Shown: positions 53,432 to 63,291 of the stretch, piece after piece
Position numbering within the stretch: position 1 is the first letter of the stretch
Layout of the letters: the number at the start of each line of letters is the position of its first letter
Source of the DNA: JALEFZ01 sp039817415
GTDB taxonomy: Bacteria; Bacteroidota; Bacteroidia; J057
Direction: 5' to 3'
NCBI GenBank assembly: GCA_039817415.1
Contig: JBCBVV010000039.1
Coordinates: 1-63,318, forward strand
Length of the DNA: 63,318 nt
Made by a program: the position numbers and the translations under genes
Notes under the pieces: generated by a model
Seen by the model: only the letters and a program-made list of their open reading frames with translations
Database searches by the model: none
Told to the model about the DNA's origin: nothing

Positions 53432-53953
53432 TTAACTATTGAAATCCGTCGATCTTGAGTCACGACTCATGTAGTTTCGAAGCTTTTTACGGATGTTGCT
53501 TTTTATGACTGCGACACGGCCATATGAAATGTTAAATATGTCTGCGATTTCTTGATTGGGATATCCTGCTGAATGCAATTCCCATACCTTAAATTCCTTA
53601 GTTGAAAGTAATTCCTTTAATATATTGACCAAATCTTCTTCTTCAAGATTGCTTTCACCCTCATTTTCCACACTTCCGCCCCAGTAACTTTCATCGTATA
53701 AATTTGATTCATCAGGAAATAATTCCTGTTTCTTTGAACGTTTAAGGAAGTTAAATAATTTATTTTTTGCAACTTCTCGGAGCCAAGCGAAATCATTATC
53801 TATTTTCTCAGAACGAAGAGTTTTGATAAAAGTTTCCATTGTGTCAGCAGCAATGTCTTTGCAAATTTCAATATTTTCTTCCCTATAGCTAAGAAAAATT
53901 ATTACACGTGTTTGAAGACTATTTAGATAGTCTTCTGACCTATGCTTATTCAT
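53432..53953 (-). CDS. RNA polymerase sigma factor, sigma-70/ECF-like
   Basis: 173 residues. Region 2 at about residues 15-75 (IVIFLSYREENIEICKDIAADTMETFI, WLREVAKNKLFNFLKRSKK) and region 4 HTH at about 110-165 (LLSTKEFKVWELHSAGYPNQEIADIFNISYGRVAVIKSNIRKKL). Short, no region 1 or 3, so ECF-type. The downstream small gene is probably its partner regulator. Target genes unknown; the T9SS gene at 54212 is divergent from it. Confidence 0.88.
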   Translation of the reverse strand: MNKHRSEDYLNSLQTRVIIFLSYREENIEICKDIAADTMETFIKTLRSEKIDNDFAWLREVAKNKLFNFLKRSKKQELFPDESNLYDESYWGGSVENEGESNLEEEDLVNILKELLSTKEFKVWELHSAGYPNQEIADIFNISYGRVAVIKSNIRKKLRNYMSRDSRSTDFNS

Positions 53954-54211
53954 TTTGGATATTCTAGTATTCTATTTATTCCCACTAATCAAACAACTTT
54001 TTAGGTATTTTTCAAACTTTTTTTGGTTAGCACCCATAAAAAACGGCACCTCATATTTGTCCTATATATGTAAGGATAGGAATCCAGTGAAGATCTGATC
54101 AATCAAACTTGGAAGTAGCCTATGTAAGGCATCGTTCTTTTCATCTATTCTACAGGCGCCAATTTTATCGTCCAGCAGCTGGAAGTCAATTAATCATTTA
54201 ACTCATTCAAA

Positions 54212-54859
54212 ATGAAAAGAGTACAGACTTTCTATACCCTTATTTTAGGGGTGCTAACTATGCTTGCTTCTTCCTTTACCTATGGGCAGGGAACGACAGC
54301 CAATATGAGCCTGACCATCGATGAAAGCGGTGGTACTATCGACTATGATGTAACAAGCAGTACCAATCAGGCAGAGCATGCCTTAGTATTTGATTACACT
54401 GGCTATACTGTTGAAGAAAACAGCAACTGGGACCTAGAAGCAGACAGCCCAATAGACTTGGAAGATTGGAGCTACACTGTAGATGTGGATGATGCCAACA
54501 AAGAGTTGACCCTAACCCTTATTAGCCAGAATGGTACAGGTAGCTTTGGTATAGGAAATACATTCAGGCTTAAGGGCATTATTATTCATGTGGATGACAA
54601 TCCTTTCCGCTTGAAAAAGGATGAAGTAAATTCTCCCAAACTTAAATGGTCTTACATCAATGGAACGCTTTTTTGGCAATCCGAGACGGTTATCAAAGAT
54701 GTAATCATCAGTAATGAGTTGGGACAGGTATTGATTCATCAGCACCCCAACAGTTCGAACTTTAAGCTGTCCACTTCATCCCTACAAAGGAATGTAAGTT
54801 GGGTGATTGTAGCTGTGGTTACCGATTCTGGAGTAGTTTCAAAGAAGCTCTATCTGTAA
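54212..54859 (+). CDS. Secreted protein with probable T9SS sorting domain
   Basis: 215 residues. Signal peptide MKRVQTFYTLILGVLTMLASSFTYGQ. Central beta-rich region (EHALVFDYTGYTVEENSNWDLEAD, LTLISQNGTGSFGIGNTFRLKG) with no named family. C-terminal 55 residues fit a sorting-domain pattern: VIISNELGQVLIHQHP, NFKLSTSSLQ, VVTDSGVVSKKLYL. Transcribed divergently from the sigma gene, which may control it. Confidence 0.7.
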   Translation: MKRVQTFYTLILGVLTMLASSFTYGQGTTANMSLTIDESGGTIDYDVTSSTNQAEHALVFDYTGYTVEENSNWDLEADSPIDLEDWSYTVDVDDANKELTLTLISQNGTGSFGIGNTFRLKGIIIHVDDNPFRLKKDEVNSPKLKWSYINGTLFWQSETVIKDVIISNELGQVLIHQHPNSSNFKLSTSSLQRNVSWVIVAVVTDSGVVSKKLYL

Positions 54860-54910
54860 GTATGGATGTATGAACAACTGATTAGGCTCAGTTGTAGCGA
54901 GTGAACTAGG

Positions 54911-54955
54911 ATTGAAGATATTTCCTGTAGAGAAATGGCAGGAAATATCTTCAAT
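54911..54955. terminator. Long perfect terminator hairpin
   Basis: 17-bp perfect inverted repeat ATTGAAGATATTTCCTG / CAGGAAATATCTTCAAT (54911-54927, 54939-54955), 11-nt loop, T-rich end. It overlaps the stop codon of the minus-strand gene and serves the T9SS gene. Confidence 0.9.
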
Positions 54956-56357
54956 TATTTTTACGGACCTGAGTTAAATGAGATTTAAACCAGTCTGTAT
55001 CAACATTTCCAGCTTGGACCTTTATTTCTTCCCAAAGCTTTAGGCGTTCTTCAAAATTTTCTGTTTTCATGAGTTTGTAAAAATTCGCCCATCGATTCAG
55101 GGTGTACTGCTTATTTCCCTCAGATATGTTTTTTGCGCTATAGATTCTATTCCGGATTGCTTTGAGCTCAGCTTCTACCTCTGTCTTATCCACTTTATCA
55201 GGTCCAAAGGAATCATATAGAGATTTGATGACGAGAATCCGGCAGCCTAACTCAACTGTAGGATTGGGAAAAGAACTTAATCTGAGCTTGAAGACCTTCT
55301 CATATTTACCGGTGTGAAAATCTAACAAACAGTTAGCTAGCATGATGTAATCATCTCTGACGCCTGGGTGCAAAAGGGGGCTTAGTTCTTTAATATATCT
55401 TTTGGTGTCCTCAGATTTATTGAGATAAAGGGAATAGGTAATGAGATTATGGAAATGAGACTTATGAAAATGGTTTTCAAATAAAAGGAGTTCCTCCTCC
55501 AGGCCCCATGTATATAGCTCGTAGGCATCATTCATATTCTTGGGACCCCATTCTTGACGAAGATCTCGCCCATAAATACTAATGAGAACACCAAAAAGAT
55601 TTGAAGCAAAATTTTTGTCAAGTTTATGGTACTCATTCTTGAAGGATTGGGCCAGATCAATTTTTGAAATTCCCCTTTCTCCTTTAAGGTAATGAATATA
55701 TCTCAGTACGAATGAGACCCCTGCTTCCTCTACATAAGAAGGATTGCTCTCTAAATAGATCAGGATTTCTTCATATAACCAAGGCTTTTCAACAATTTCT
55801 TCACTTCCCTTGCGAACTGTTTGTTCGTATTGCAAAATGTTTTGTATTCGTTCATGGATAATCATCAAATCAAAAGCTTTCGCATACTGATCAAAACTGA
55901 GTTGATTGAGCTTTTTTCCTTCTTGAAAATCATCAGTATAATCTGAGCCTTCAATTTCAAATTTCCTAAATAAGTTTAGCGTGTTGGTAGGTTCATCCTC
56001 TAGAATTTTCCTTTGCTTCTTCCTAGCAGATTTAGCCTGATCATGTAAGCCTCTCTCCTCAGATATTTTCTCCCAAAGCTGTTGATGGACAAATTTTTCA
56101 GATTTGAGTTGCTCTCCCACCAAATACAGCTGAAGTTTTTTGTTGAGCTCACTGCATAACTTCCGGAAGGCAGCATCCTTCATTCCTGTTGCCAGGGTCT
56201 TTTCCTTTACAGCCTCCATGGAAGAGCTTTTTTGAATTGCATTCAGCAATTGTAATTCCTTAGAATCTGACTTTTTAATAGCGAATTTTAAATACCGTTT
56301 ACTGGCATTCCATTCTGCATTTGAAAATGTAAGGCACAAGTCCCACAAAGATTTCAT
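54951..56357 (-). CDS. Alpha-solenoid protein of unknown function
   Basis: 468 residues, soluble, helical throughout (TPR-like pairs such as YIKELSPLLHPGVRDDYIMLANCLLDFHTGKYEKVFKL). No signal peptide. Resembles the 708-residue gene in helical character but lacks its winged helix. No family recognised. Its stop codon lies inside a terminator hairpin. Confidence 0.6.
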   Translation of the reverse strand: MKSLWDLCLTFSNAEWNASKRYLKFAIKKSDSKELQLLNAIQKSSSMEAVKEKTLATGMKDAAFRKLCSELNKKLQLYLVGEQLKSEKFVHQQLWEKISEERGLHDQAKSARKKQRKILEDEPTNTLNLFRKFEIEGSDYTDDFQEGKKLNQLSFDQYAKAFDLMIIHERIQNILQYEQTVRKGSEEIVEKPWLYEEILIYLESNPSYVEEAGVSFVLRYIHYLKGERGISKIDLAQSFKNEYHKLDKNFASNLFGVLISIYGRDLRQEWGPKNMNDAYELYTWGLEEELLLFENHFHKSHFHNLITYSLYLNKSEDTKRYIKELSPLLHPGVRDDYIMLANCLLDFHTGKYEKVFKLRLSSFPNPTVELGCRILVIKSLYDSFGPDKVDKTEVEAELKAIRNRIYSAKNISEGNKQYTLNRWANFYKLMKTENFEERLKLWEEIKVQAGNVDTDWFKSHLTQVRKNN

Positions 56358-56993
56358 ATGTAAGGATTAGGTAACACATTCTCTAAATGAAAACCATTCA
56401 AATGTTTGATTTTCAGTACCTTAGATGTGGAGTGTTCTTGGGGAAGTTAAACGTTAGAACACGCATTTGATCACTTTTTTTCCTAGAAACGAATAATATC
56501 CTTGGTATCATTGTTTAAGGAAAGGGAATAAACGCAGAGTTTAAAAGACGAATGATCAAATAAAGTCAGGGAGGATGAGAGAAAATTTTCCCTCATTAAA
56601 GATCAAATTACAAAAAGTAATAAAAACGAAAAAGTCTCTAATAAAAGAATTATAAAATGTCAGGGAAGAAACAGCTAAAGAAAATTTCGACTTGACAGAA
56701 TGCACATAAGGGTTGATACAGCGCAACCATGAATATAGGATAGTGAATGCGCTAAATTGATCAGGCTTAGAAATGCCAAAAGAACCTAATCTAGTTATAC
56801 TCTACTTCGAGCCTAATAAGGGAGCCCTCCTCTGGAGGGCTTCATTATGTTTGATCTCCTCTAAGAGTGAAAAACAAATCCTTAGGTTTTTCTCACGCAA
56901 ATGGGTAAGAAGTACAGATCAGAAACCAATCCTAATTCTTCCTTTATATTTAATTAACATCTTCGTTGGTTTTTGAGTTCGAACCAATGTCCT
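56358..56993. other. 636-nt intergenic region
   Basis: Contains a compact hairpin at 56823-56841 and a 67-codon open frame (56773-56976) that overlaps it and shows no recognised protein; not called. Nothing else recognised. Confidence 0.5.
56823..56841. other. Hairpin in the leader of the cytochrome gene
   Basis: AGCCCTCC (56823-56830), TCT loop, GGAGGGCT (56834-56841), an 8-bp stem with a tight loop and no U-tract. Could be a leftover terminator or leader structure. Confidence 0.4.
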
Positions 56994-58511
56994 ATGAAGA
57001 AGCTTATCTACTCATTCCCATTTCTTTTTATCCTGATATTATCAGCTTGTCAGAACTCCTCTTCTTCAAAAAAATTGATATTAGAGGGGGAAAAATTGGC
57101 CAAAACATACTGCCAGTCTTGTCATGCTTGGGCCGATCCTGGGTCTCTTCCTAAGGCTACCTGGGAAAAGCATATTCTTCCGCGTATGGGTGCTATGTTT
57201 GGTTTATATAACCACGGTTTAACAAGAGAAGAATTGTTGGGTGAAGGAGCTGAACGTGCTGAATTATTGATCAGCAATACCTTCCCCGAAAAACCCAATA
57301 TAGATGAAAAAGACTTCGAAAAAATAGCCCAGTATATTCTTTCTAAAGCTCCTGAAACCTTAGAGAAGCCTTCCCTTCAGGTAGATTCTACTCTTTCCTC
57401 CTTTAAGGCAAATGTTCCTGCTTATCAATTGAGTCCTCCTAGTACAACCATGATTCAGGTCTCAAATGGTAAAATCAATATTGGTGACGCGAACTCAAAG
57501 GCCTTTTATCAATTCAGTCCTACACTACAGATGGAAAGAATGGCCATCGTCAATGAGGGGGCGGTAAATATGATTGAATCAAGGGATGAAATTTACCTAA
57601 CTGTGATGGGATCTTTTTCTCCCACCGATGTACCGAAAGGATTTTTTATGGCTCTTTCAAAGACAAACGGCAAGGTGGGCATCTTATTAGATAGTCTCAG
57701 AAGACCTGTTCATTCCACCTTCGGCGATCTAAATGAGGATGGTTTACTGGACGTTTTGGTTTGTGAATACGGTAAATATCAAGGACAACTTGCACTTTAT
57801 TCCCAAACGAATACAGGATCTTTTACCAAAAAAGTCCTAAGGCCGAAACCCGGTGCCATAAAAACGGAAGTGCTTGACGCAGATGGGGATGGTGATCTAG
57901 ACATTTATGCCTTATTCGGACAAGCAGATGAAGGACTATTCTATTACGAGAACCAAGGCAATAATGAGTATACAGAAAAAAAGATCATGGGCTTTCCGCC
58001 TACCTATGGTTCGAGCTCATTTAAAATTCTGGACTGGAACAAGGATAAAAAATGGGATATTCTGTATACCAATGGGGACAACGCCGATTATCCTCCTGTT
58101 GTAAAACCATATCATGGAGTAAGAATATTCCTACAAACTGAAAACCAGCAATTTGAAGAAGAGACTTTTCTTCCCTTACCTGGTGCCTATAAGGCAATTG
58201 TAAGAGATTTTGATCAGGATGGAGACCTGGATATTGCTGCCATTTCCTTTTTTCCAGATTATGAAGAGAAACTGAGTAAGGGTTTTGTCATGTTTTGGCA
58301 AGACGAAGGGGGAAGGTTTAGAGGGAAAACCCTGCCTGAGGCTAACCTTGGGCGTTGGATTGTGATGGAGTCGGCAGACATTGATCAAGATGGCGACGAA
58401 GACCTTTTCCTAGGATCGCTCACATTTGAGGTTCCGGGGCATCCAGAAAGAGTGAATAACTGGGTCAGCAACGGGATCCCCTTTATCATGCTAGAGAATA
58501 GTGTAAAGTAG
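56994..58511 (+). CDS. Cytochrome c lipoprotein with FG-GAP/VCBS repeat propeller
   Basis: 505 residues from the ATG at 56994 (the upstream start is TTG). Lipobox LSAC (Cys19). Residues about 35-110 are a small cytochrome c domain with CQSCH heme motif and a possible axial Met in PRMGAMF. Residues about 170-495 carry repeats of the FG-GAP/VCBS type, each with a calcium-like DxDxDG stretch (DLNEDGLLD, DADGDGDLD, DFDQDGDLD, DIDQDGDED). An electron-transfer head on a beta propeller anchored in a membrane; substrate unknown. Confidence 0.85.
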   Translation: MKKLIYSFPFLFILILSACQNSSSSKKLILEGEKLAKTYCQSCHAWADPGSLPKATWEKHILPRMGAMFGLYNHGLTREELLGEGAERAELLISNTFPEKPNIDEKDFEKIAQYILSKAPETLEKPSLQVDSTLSSFKANVPAYQLSPPSTTMIQVSNGKINIGDANSKAFYQFSPTLQMERMAIVNEGAVNMIESRDEIYLTVMGSFSPTDVPKGFFMALSKTNGKVGILLDSLRRPVHSTFGDLNEDGLLDVLVCEYGKYQGQLALYSQTNTGSFTKKVLRPKPGAIKTEVLDADGDGDLDIYALFGQADEGLFYYENQGNNEYTEKKIMGFPPTYGSSSFKILDWNKDKKWDILYTNGDNADYPPVVKPYHGVRIFLQTENQQFEEETFLPLPGAYKAIVRDFDQDGDLDIAAISFFPDYEEKLSKGFVMFWQDEGGRFRGKTLPEANLGRWIVMESADIDQDGDEDLFLGSLTFEVPGHPERVNNWVSNGIPFIMLENSVK

Positions 58512-58542
58512 CTTTCCACCGTTCCTCGATAGAAGGAAAGCT
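58510..58542 (+). terminator. Possible terminator of the cytochrome gene
   Basis: AGCTTTCC (58510-58517) / GGAAAGCT (58535-58542), 17-nt loop, no U-tract. Weak. Confidence 0.35.
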
Positions 58543-58687
58543 GACATTTCAACCAATAATTTGATTCTACCCTTTCACGATTGTGACAGATTGGCGGAAG
58601 GGTGGTCGCGTGATGTGTCAACTTGTCATCTTTGGGTGGAATGGATGAGTTGTTGTTGAGTAGGTCTCGAAAAGATATCTACTAGAA

Positions 58688-61303
58688 ATGAACCTGAATC
58701 AATATACAATCAAAGCACAAGAGGCCATTCAAAAGGCCGGGGAGATTGCCCGGGACAACAGGCAATCTCAAATGGAGGGTGGACACCTGCTAAAAGGAAT
58801 GTTGCAGGTGGAGGATAGTATCGTGCCTTTTATCCTGAAGAAAATAGGGGTAAATACAGGCTTCTTTACACAGAAAGTAGATGAATTGCTGGAAACTTAT
58901 CCAAAGGTTTCTGGAGCTACAGGGCAGATTTATGTATCTGGTGATCTTCATCAGATTCTGGAAAGAGCAAATAAGGAAGCAGGTAAACTCAAAGATGAAT
59001 TCATTAGCCTTGAACATTTGATGCTAGGGATGTTGAATTCTAAAAATGGGGTTGCCAAGCTCCTAAAAGAGCAAGGCATCAGTGAGAAGGAGCTCAAAAA
59101 GGTCATGGAAGAATTGCGAGGGGGCCAAAGAATCACAGACCAAAATCCTGAAGCCAAGTACAATGCACTGAGGAAGTATGCAAGGGATTTGAACGAGGCT
59201 GCGAGAACGGGAAAACTGGATCCAGTGATTGGGAGAGAGGATGAAATAAGACGAATCATTCAAATCTTATCTAGGAGAACGAAAAACAATCCTATCCTTG
59301 TTGGCGAACCCGGTACGGGAAAAACAGCCATTGCAGAAGGCTTGGCTCATAGGATTGTTCAAGGGGATGTGCCTGAAAATCTCAAACAGAAAACCATTTT
59401 TTCACTTGACATGGGGGCACTCATTGCGGGTGCAAAGTTCAGAGGTGAATTTGAGGAGCGCCTAAAAGCGGTTGTGAAGGAAGTCGTAGACGCAAGCGGG
59501 GCCATTATCCTGTTCATTGATGAGATACATACGCTGGTAGGAGCAGGAAAAACCGATGGTGCGATGGATGCTGCCAATATTCTCAAGCCTGCTTTAGCAA
59601 GAGGAGAATTGAGAGCAGTTGGTGCAACCACACTGGATGAATACCAAAAATACATTGAGAAGGATAAGGCTTTGGCAAGACGCTTCCAACCTGTCATGGT
59701 GGATGAGCCCAGCGTAGAAGATACCATCTCCATCCTAAGAGGATTGAAGGAAAAGTACGAGGTCCACCATGGGGTAAGAATTACGGATGGAGCCATTGTA
59801 GCAGCTTCAGAATTATCGCACAGGTATATATCCGAACGCTTTTTGCCAGACAAAGCCATTGACCTAATAGATGAGGCTGCTGCCAAGCTGAGACTGGAAA
59901 TTGATTCTATGCCAGAAGAGCTAGAGCAAGTAGAAAGGAAAGTTCGAAGCCTTGAGATTGAGCGGGAAGCCTTGAAGAGAGAAAATGAACAAGGAAAGCT
60001 GAAGGAAATCGAAGCTCAGTTGGCCAATCTCAATGAAAGTCGTACACAACTGCGCTCCCATTGGGAAATGGAGAAAGGTATTTTAGATAAAATCCGAAAG
60101 GCCAAAGAAGATGTGGAGGCCTACAGAATCATGGCTGAAGAGGCAGAAAGAGCGGCTGATTTTGGGAAAGTAGCCGAATTACGTTATGGCTTGATTTCTA
60201 AAAAAGAGCAAGAAATTGAAGGGCTGAAAGAAGAGCTAGCTAATTTTCAGGAAAATCTTCAAATGTTGAAGGAGGAGGTTAGCGCTGAAGAGGTTACAGA
60301 GGTCATTTCCAAATGGACAGGAATTCCCGTTTCCAAAATGGTGGAAAGCGAGCGTCAGAAACTCCTCCGATTGGAAGAAGAATTGCACAAGCGGGTAGTG
60401 GGTCAGCATGAGGCGATAGAAGCTGTTTCCGATGCGATTAGAAGAAGTCGTGCAGGATTGCAAGATCCTAAAAAACCTATTGGTTCCTTCATCTTCCTAG
60501 GGAGTACGGGAGTTGGGAAAACCGAATTGGCAAAGGCCCTTGCAGAATTTTTATTTGATGATGAGCAGAACTTGGTTAGGATTGATATGTCTGAATACCA
60601 AGAGAAGCATGCCGTAAGCCGATTGGTGGGTGCCCCTCCAGGATATGTGGGATACGAAGAGGGAGGCCAATTGACTGAGGCAGTTAGGAGAAGACCTTAT
60701 TCAGTCATTCTGTTGGATGAAATTGAAAAGGCACATCCTGACGTATTCAATATCCTCCTACAGGTATTAGATGATGGTAGGCTGACTGATAACAAGGGGA
60801 GAACAGTAGACTTTAAGAATACCATTATCATCATGACCTCCAATATGGGTGCGCATTATATCCAGGAGAAATTTGAAGAATTGAATGACTCCAATAAAGA
60901 TGCGCTAATGGTCATTATTCGGGAGCAGGTATTGGATTTGCTGAGAAAGCAGCTTCGTCCTGAGTTTGTCAATAGGATAGATGAGACCATTGTCTTTTCT
61001 CCTTTGTCAGAAGGTGATATGTATCAAATTACCTTGATTCAGGCTAAGGGGCTTGAAAAGAAGCTGGTGGATATGGGAATTGACCTCCAATTCAATGTAG
61101 AATCCGTGGAGTTGTTGGCTGACTTGGGCTATGACCCTCAATATGGGGCCAGACCTATCAAGCGAATTCTTCAAAAAGAAATCATCAATCCCTTGTCAAA
61201 GGCTATCCTTGCTGGGACAGTTTCAAAAGAGCGTCCTATTCGAGTGATCGTTCAGAATGGCATCATAAAATTTGAAGAGGCGAGTAGGGTGAATGAAAAT
61301 TAA
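58688..61303 (+). CDS. clpB: ATP-dependent disaggregase ClpB
   Basis: 871 residues, full length. Disaggregates proteins with DnaK. N-terminal Clp_N domain (about 1-145), AAA1 with Walker A GEPGTGKT (206-213), middle coiled-coil domain (about 405-525), AAA2 with GSTGVGKT (605-612), sensor and C-terminal domain (GARPIKRILQKEI). The M-domain marks it as ClpB, not ClpA or ClpC. No CIRCE-like operator seen upstream. Terminator follows. Confidence 0.97.
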   Translation: MNLNQYTIKAQEAIQKAGEIARDNRQSQMEGGHLLKGMLQVEDSIVPFILKKIGVNTGFFTQKVDELLETYPKVSGATGQIYVSGDLHQILERANKEAGKLKDEFISLEHLMLGMLNSKNGVAKLLKEQGISEKELKKVMEELRGGQRITDQNPEAKYNALRKYARDLNEAARTGKLDPVIGREDEIRRIIQILSRRTKNNPILVGEPGTGKTAIAEGLAHRIVQGDVPENLKQKTIFSLDMGALIAGAKFRGEFEERLKAVVKEVVDASGAIILFIDEIHTLVGAGKTDGAMDAANILKPALARGELRAVGATTLDEYQKYIEKDKALARRFQPVMVDEPSVEDTISILRGLKEKYEVHHGVRITDGAIVAASELSHRYISERFLPDKAIDLIDEAAAKLRLEIDSMPEELEQVERKVRSLEIEREALKRENEQGKLKEIEAQLANLNESRTQLRSHWEMEKGILDKIRKAKEDVEAYRIMAEEAERAADFGKVAELRYGLISKKEQEIEGLKEELANFQENLQMLKEEVSAEEVTEVISKWTGIPVSKMVESERQKLLRLEEELHKRVVGQHEAIEAVSDAIRRSRAGLQDPKKPIGSFIFLGSTGVGKTELAKALAEFLFDDEQNLVRIDMSEYQEKHAVSRLVGAPPGYVGYEEGGQLTEAVRRRPYSVILLDEIEKAHPDVFNILLQVLDDGRLTDNKGRTVDFKNTIIIMTSNMGAHYIQEKFEELNDSNKDALMVIIREQVLDLLRKQLRPEFVNRIDETIVFSPLSEGDMYQITLIQAKGLEKKLVDMGIDLQFNVESVELLADLGYDPQYGARPIKRILQKEIINPLSKAILAGTVSKERPIRVIVQNGIIKFEEASRVNEN

Positions 61304-61337
61304 GAAGTTCATTCGTCCTTGAAAGGAGGAGAGGAGT

Positions 61338-61373
61338 AAAAGGGGGAGACAGATACGTTTTCCCCTTTTTTTT
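61338..61373 (+). terminator. clpB terminator
   Basis: AAAAGGGG (61338-61345) / CCCC plus T8 (61362-61373), long 16-nt loop. Confidence 0.7.
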
Positions 61374-61406
61374 GTGAAAAGATCCTGCACACACAATTGT
61401 AAATCG

Positions 61407-61814
61407 ATGAAGGTATTGAATTCCCAAGACCCCTGGGTGATGCTTTGTATCTTAGGCATTTCATGTTCTCTTAGCTACTGGCTTGATCGCATTCCCCTTG
61501 ACTTTCTAAACACTAACTCTGACCCTATTACTTATCAGGCAGCTTCAATCCCGCCTATCCCTAAAAATCTGCTCTCCAGACAAGATCGAATCACTCAATT
61601 GATCAAAGAATTCCATCCTAATCTGGAAGTGCTTCACCTGACCTTGTGGATTTCCTCTCAGGGTAAGTTTGCGGGTTTTGAACAACACGAAGAGTTAGCT
61701 CAACCTCTTCTTTGGAAATTGGAAAAGGAATTGGGTCAACTCACCTTTCTTCCTGCTTATGCTGAGGGCAAGGCAGTCGCCTCTACATTTAAATTGGTTC
61801 TTAGGTTTTATTAA
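61407..61814 (+). CDS. Small protein with possible TonB-like C-terminal domain
   Basis: 135 residues from the ATG at 61407 (an upstream GTG at 61374 is rejected). A hydrophobic segment at about residues 12-30 (VMLCILGISCSLSYWL). The C-terminal stretch LTFLPAYAEGKAVASTFKLVLRF resembles the end of TonB C-terminal domains (pattern FxPAxxxGKxVxxxxxLxxRF). No Pro-rich linker or partner exbBD is present, so function is uncertain. Not expected to be co-transcribed with clpB because a terminator intervenes. Confidence 0.5.
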   Translation: MKVLNSQDPWVMLCILGISCSLSYWLDRIPLDFLNTNSDPITYQAASIPPIPKNLLSRQDRITQLIKEFHPNLEVLHLTLWISSQGKFAGFEQHEELAQPLLWKLEKELGQLTFLPAYAEGKAVASTFKLVLRFY

Positions 61815-61920
61815 CTCAAGTCAATGATGGGAAGCGTATAGGATGTCAACTTGATCCTTGATTCATGTAAATGGAAAAACCGAATCATTTTACTAGGTTG
61901 ATCAAATCAAATACAAGCCT

Positions 61921-62853
61921 ATGCTTCATACCATAATTGGGGGTACTGGAACCATCGGAAAGCTGGTGGTGGAAGAACTCCTTCATCAAAAACAACTTGT
62001 TCGTTCCGTGGCAAGGAGGAAACAAGAAGTGCCTTACGAGAGCATGCAAGCAGATGCACTCAATCAAGAAGAAATAGACAAGGCAATTGAAGGCTCTAGT
62101 TATGTTTACCTGTGTATCATGCTACCCTACAATGCTAAGACATGGTCAAGAGATTGGCCCATCGCCATGAAGAATGTCATAGAAGCTTGTTTAAAGCATG
62201 ATGCTGTCTTAGTATTTTTGGATAACATATATATGTATGGGCCGAAGCTTGAGGTACCCATGACGGAAGAGCATAGTTTGAGTCCTGTATCCAAAAAGGG
62301 GGAGTCGAGACACCACATTGCAAATATGGTCCAAGATGGGATCGTGAAAAAAGGATTGAAAGCAGTGATTGGAAGAGCGGCGGATTTTTATGGTCCAAAT
62401 GCCAACCAATCTGTTCTGTACATTTCTTTTCTTGAGAATATGCTTCAAGGCAAAGCTCCTCAATCCGTTGCCTACCCAGAGGTGAAGCATACTTATGCAC
62501 ATACAAGAGATGTAGCAAGAGGATTGGTGGAATTGGCTTTACATCCCGATACACATAGTCAAGTGTGGCATTTGCCGGTAGGAAAGGCAGTAACTATGGA
62601 GGAGGTAACGCAAAAGTTTAACGAAAATTTAGGCACTGATTTTAAGATTTCCTTTATCCCTCCTTTTCTTCGAGGAATACTGGCTCTATTCATTCCGGTA
62701 TTGAAGGAGGTAAACGAAATGCAGTATCAATTTAAGGATACCTATGTTTTGTCTGATGAAAAGTTTCGTCAGCGATTTCCTGAATTTCGTGTTTCTTCAT
62801 ATGAAGAAGGTATTCCTGAAATGATTCAAAGTTTTAGACAAAGCGAGTCGTAA
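61921..62853 (+). CDS. NAD-dependent epimerase/dehydratase family protein
   Basis: 310 residues. N-terminal dinucleotide fold IIGGTGTIGKLVVEEL (GxxGxxG). An SDR-extended pattern: YVYLCIMLPYN, DNIYMYGP (in place of the usual YxxxK Tyr motif), later AVIGRAADFYGP. The catalytic Tyr-Lys pair is not clearly present, so it may be an atypical SDR that binds but does not oxidise. Substrate unknown. Last confident gene in the window. Confidence 0.8.
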   Translation: MLHTIIGGTGTIGKLVVEELLHQKQLVRSVARRKQEVPYESMQADALNQEEIDKAIEGSSYVYLCIMLPYNAKTWSRDWPIAMKNVIEACLKHDAVLVFLDNIYMYGPKLEVPMTEEHSLSPVSKKGESRHHIANMVQDGIVKKGLKAVIGRAADFYGPNANQSVLYISFLENMLQGKAPQSVAYPEVKHTYAHTRDVARGLVELALHPDTHSQVWHLPVGKAVTMEEVTQKFNENLGTDFKISFIPPFLRGILALFIPVLKEVNEMQYQFKDTYVLSDEKFRQRFPEFRVSSYEEGIPEMIQSFRQSES

Positions 62854-62971
62854 CCAAAAAAACATGAATTCATACCGTTCAAACCTTACGATGTAAGTTT
62901 TGGCTTCTAGCTTCGTGAATCGTAAAGATTAGCTGAGCTGAACCCAGTATACAGGCTGGCATAAAACCCTT

Positions 62972-63193
62972 TTAATTTGGCTTAATGGCCAACTTGAAAG
63001 GGTAATTTTTATTCGAATACCTGAAAATAATGCTTTTTCGATTATGTAAGGTATCCCAAATTCCCTCATTCTCATTCAATGGGCGATTTTCTAATTTGGT
63101 ATTATTGAATAAGCGAAACAATATTCCTTTTGCTAATTCTTGATGAATAGCATGAAAGCAGGTTGGGAAGTTAAGAAGGAGATAAATTCTCAT
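62972..63193 (-). CDS. Hypothetical small protein, doubtful
   Basis: 73 residues, ATG start at 63193. Mixed charge, no recognised motif. Its frame is open but the region is AT-rich and there is no RBS. Included because it is the only open frame on this stretch; could be spurious. Confidence 0.25.
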   Translation of the reverse strand: MRIYLLLNFPTCFHAIHQELAKGILFRLFNNTKLENRPLNENEGIWDTLHNRKSIIFRYSNKNYPFKLAIKPN

Positions 63194-63291
63194 TTTGACG
63201 CTTTGCGTTTCAAATTGAGAGAGAAATTGGAAGAATAAGGATGTATGATTTTTGGTATATCCTAGGCTGGGGCTTAATCAGTCTATCTTTC

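Noticed and set aside
56773..56976. 67-codon open frame upstream of the cytochrome gene
   Set aside because: It spans a hairpin and has no recognised protein features; likely chance.
59359..59886. 175-codon open frame antisense to clpB
   Set aside because: It lies entirely within the clpB AAA1 coding region on the opposite strand and encodes a Ser/Ala-rich string typical of antisense shadows.
62177..62554. 125-codon open frame antisense to the epimerase gene
   Set aside because: Wholly inside a well-supported gene on the opposite strand; sequence is low-information.
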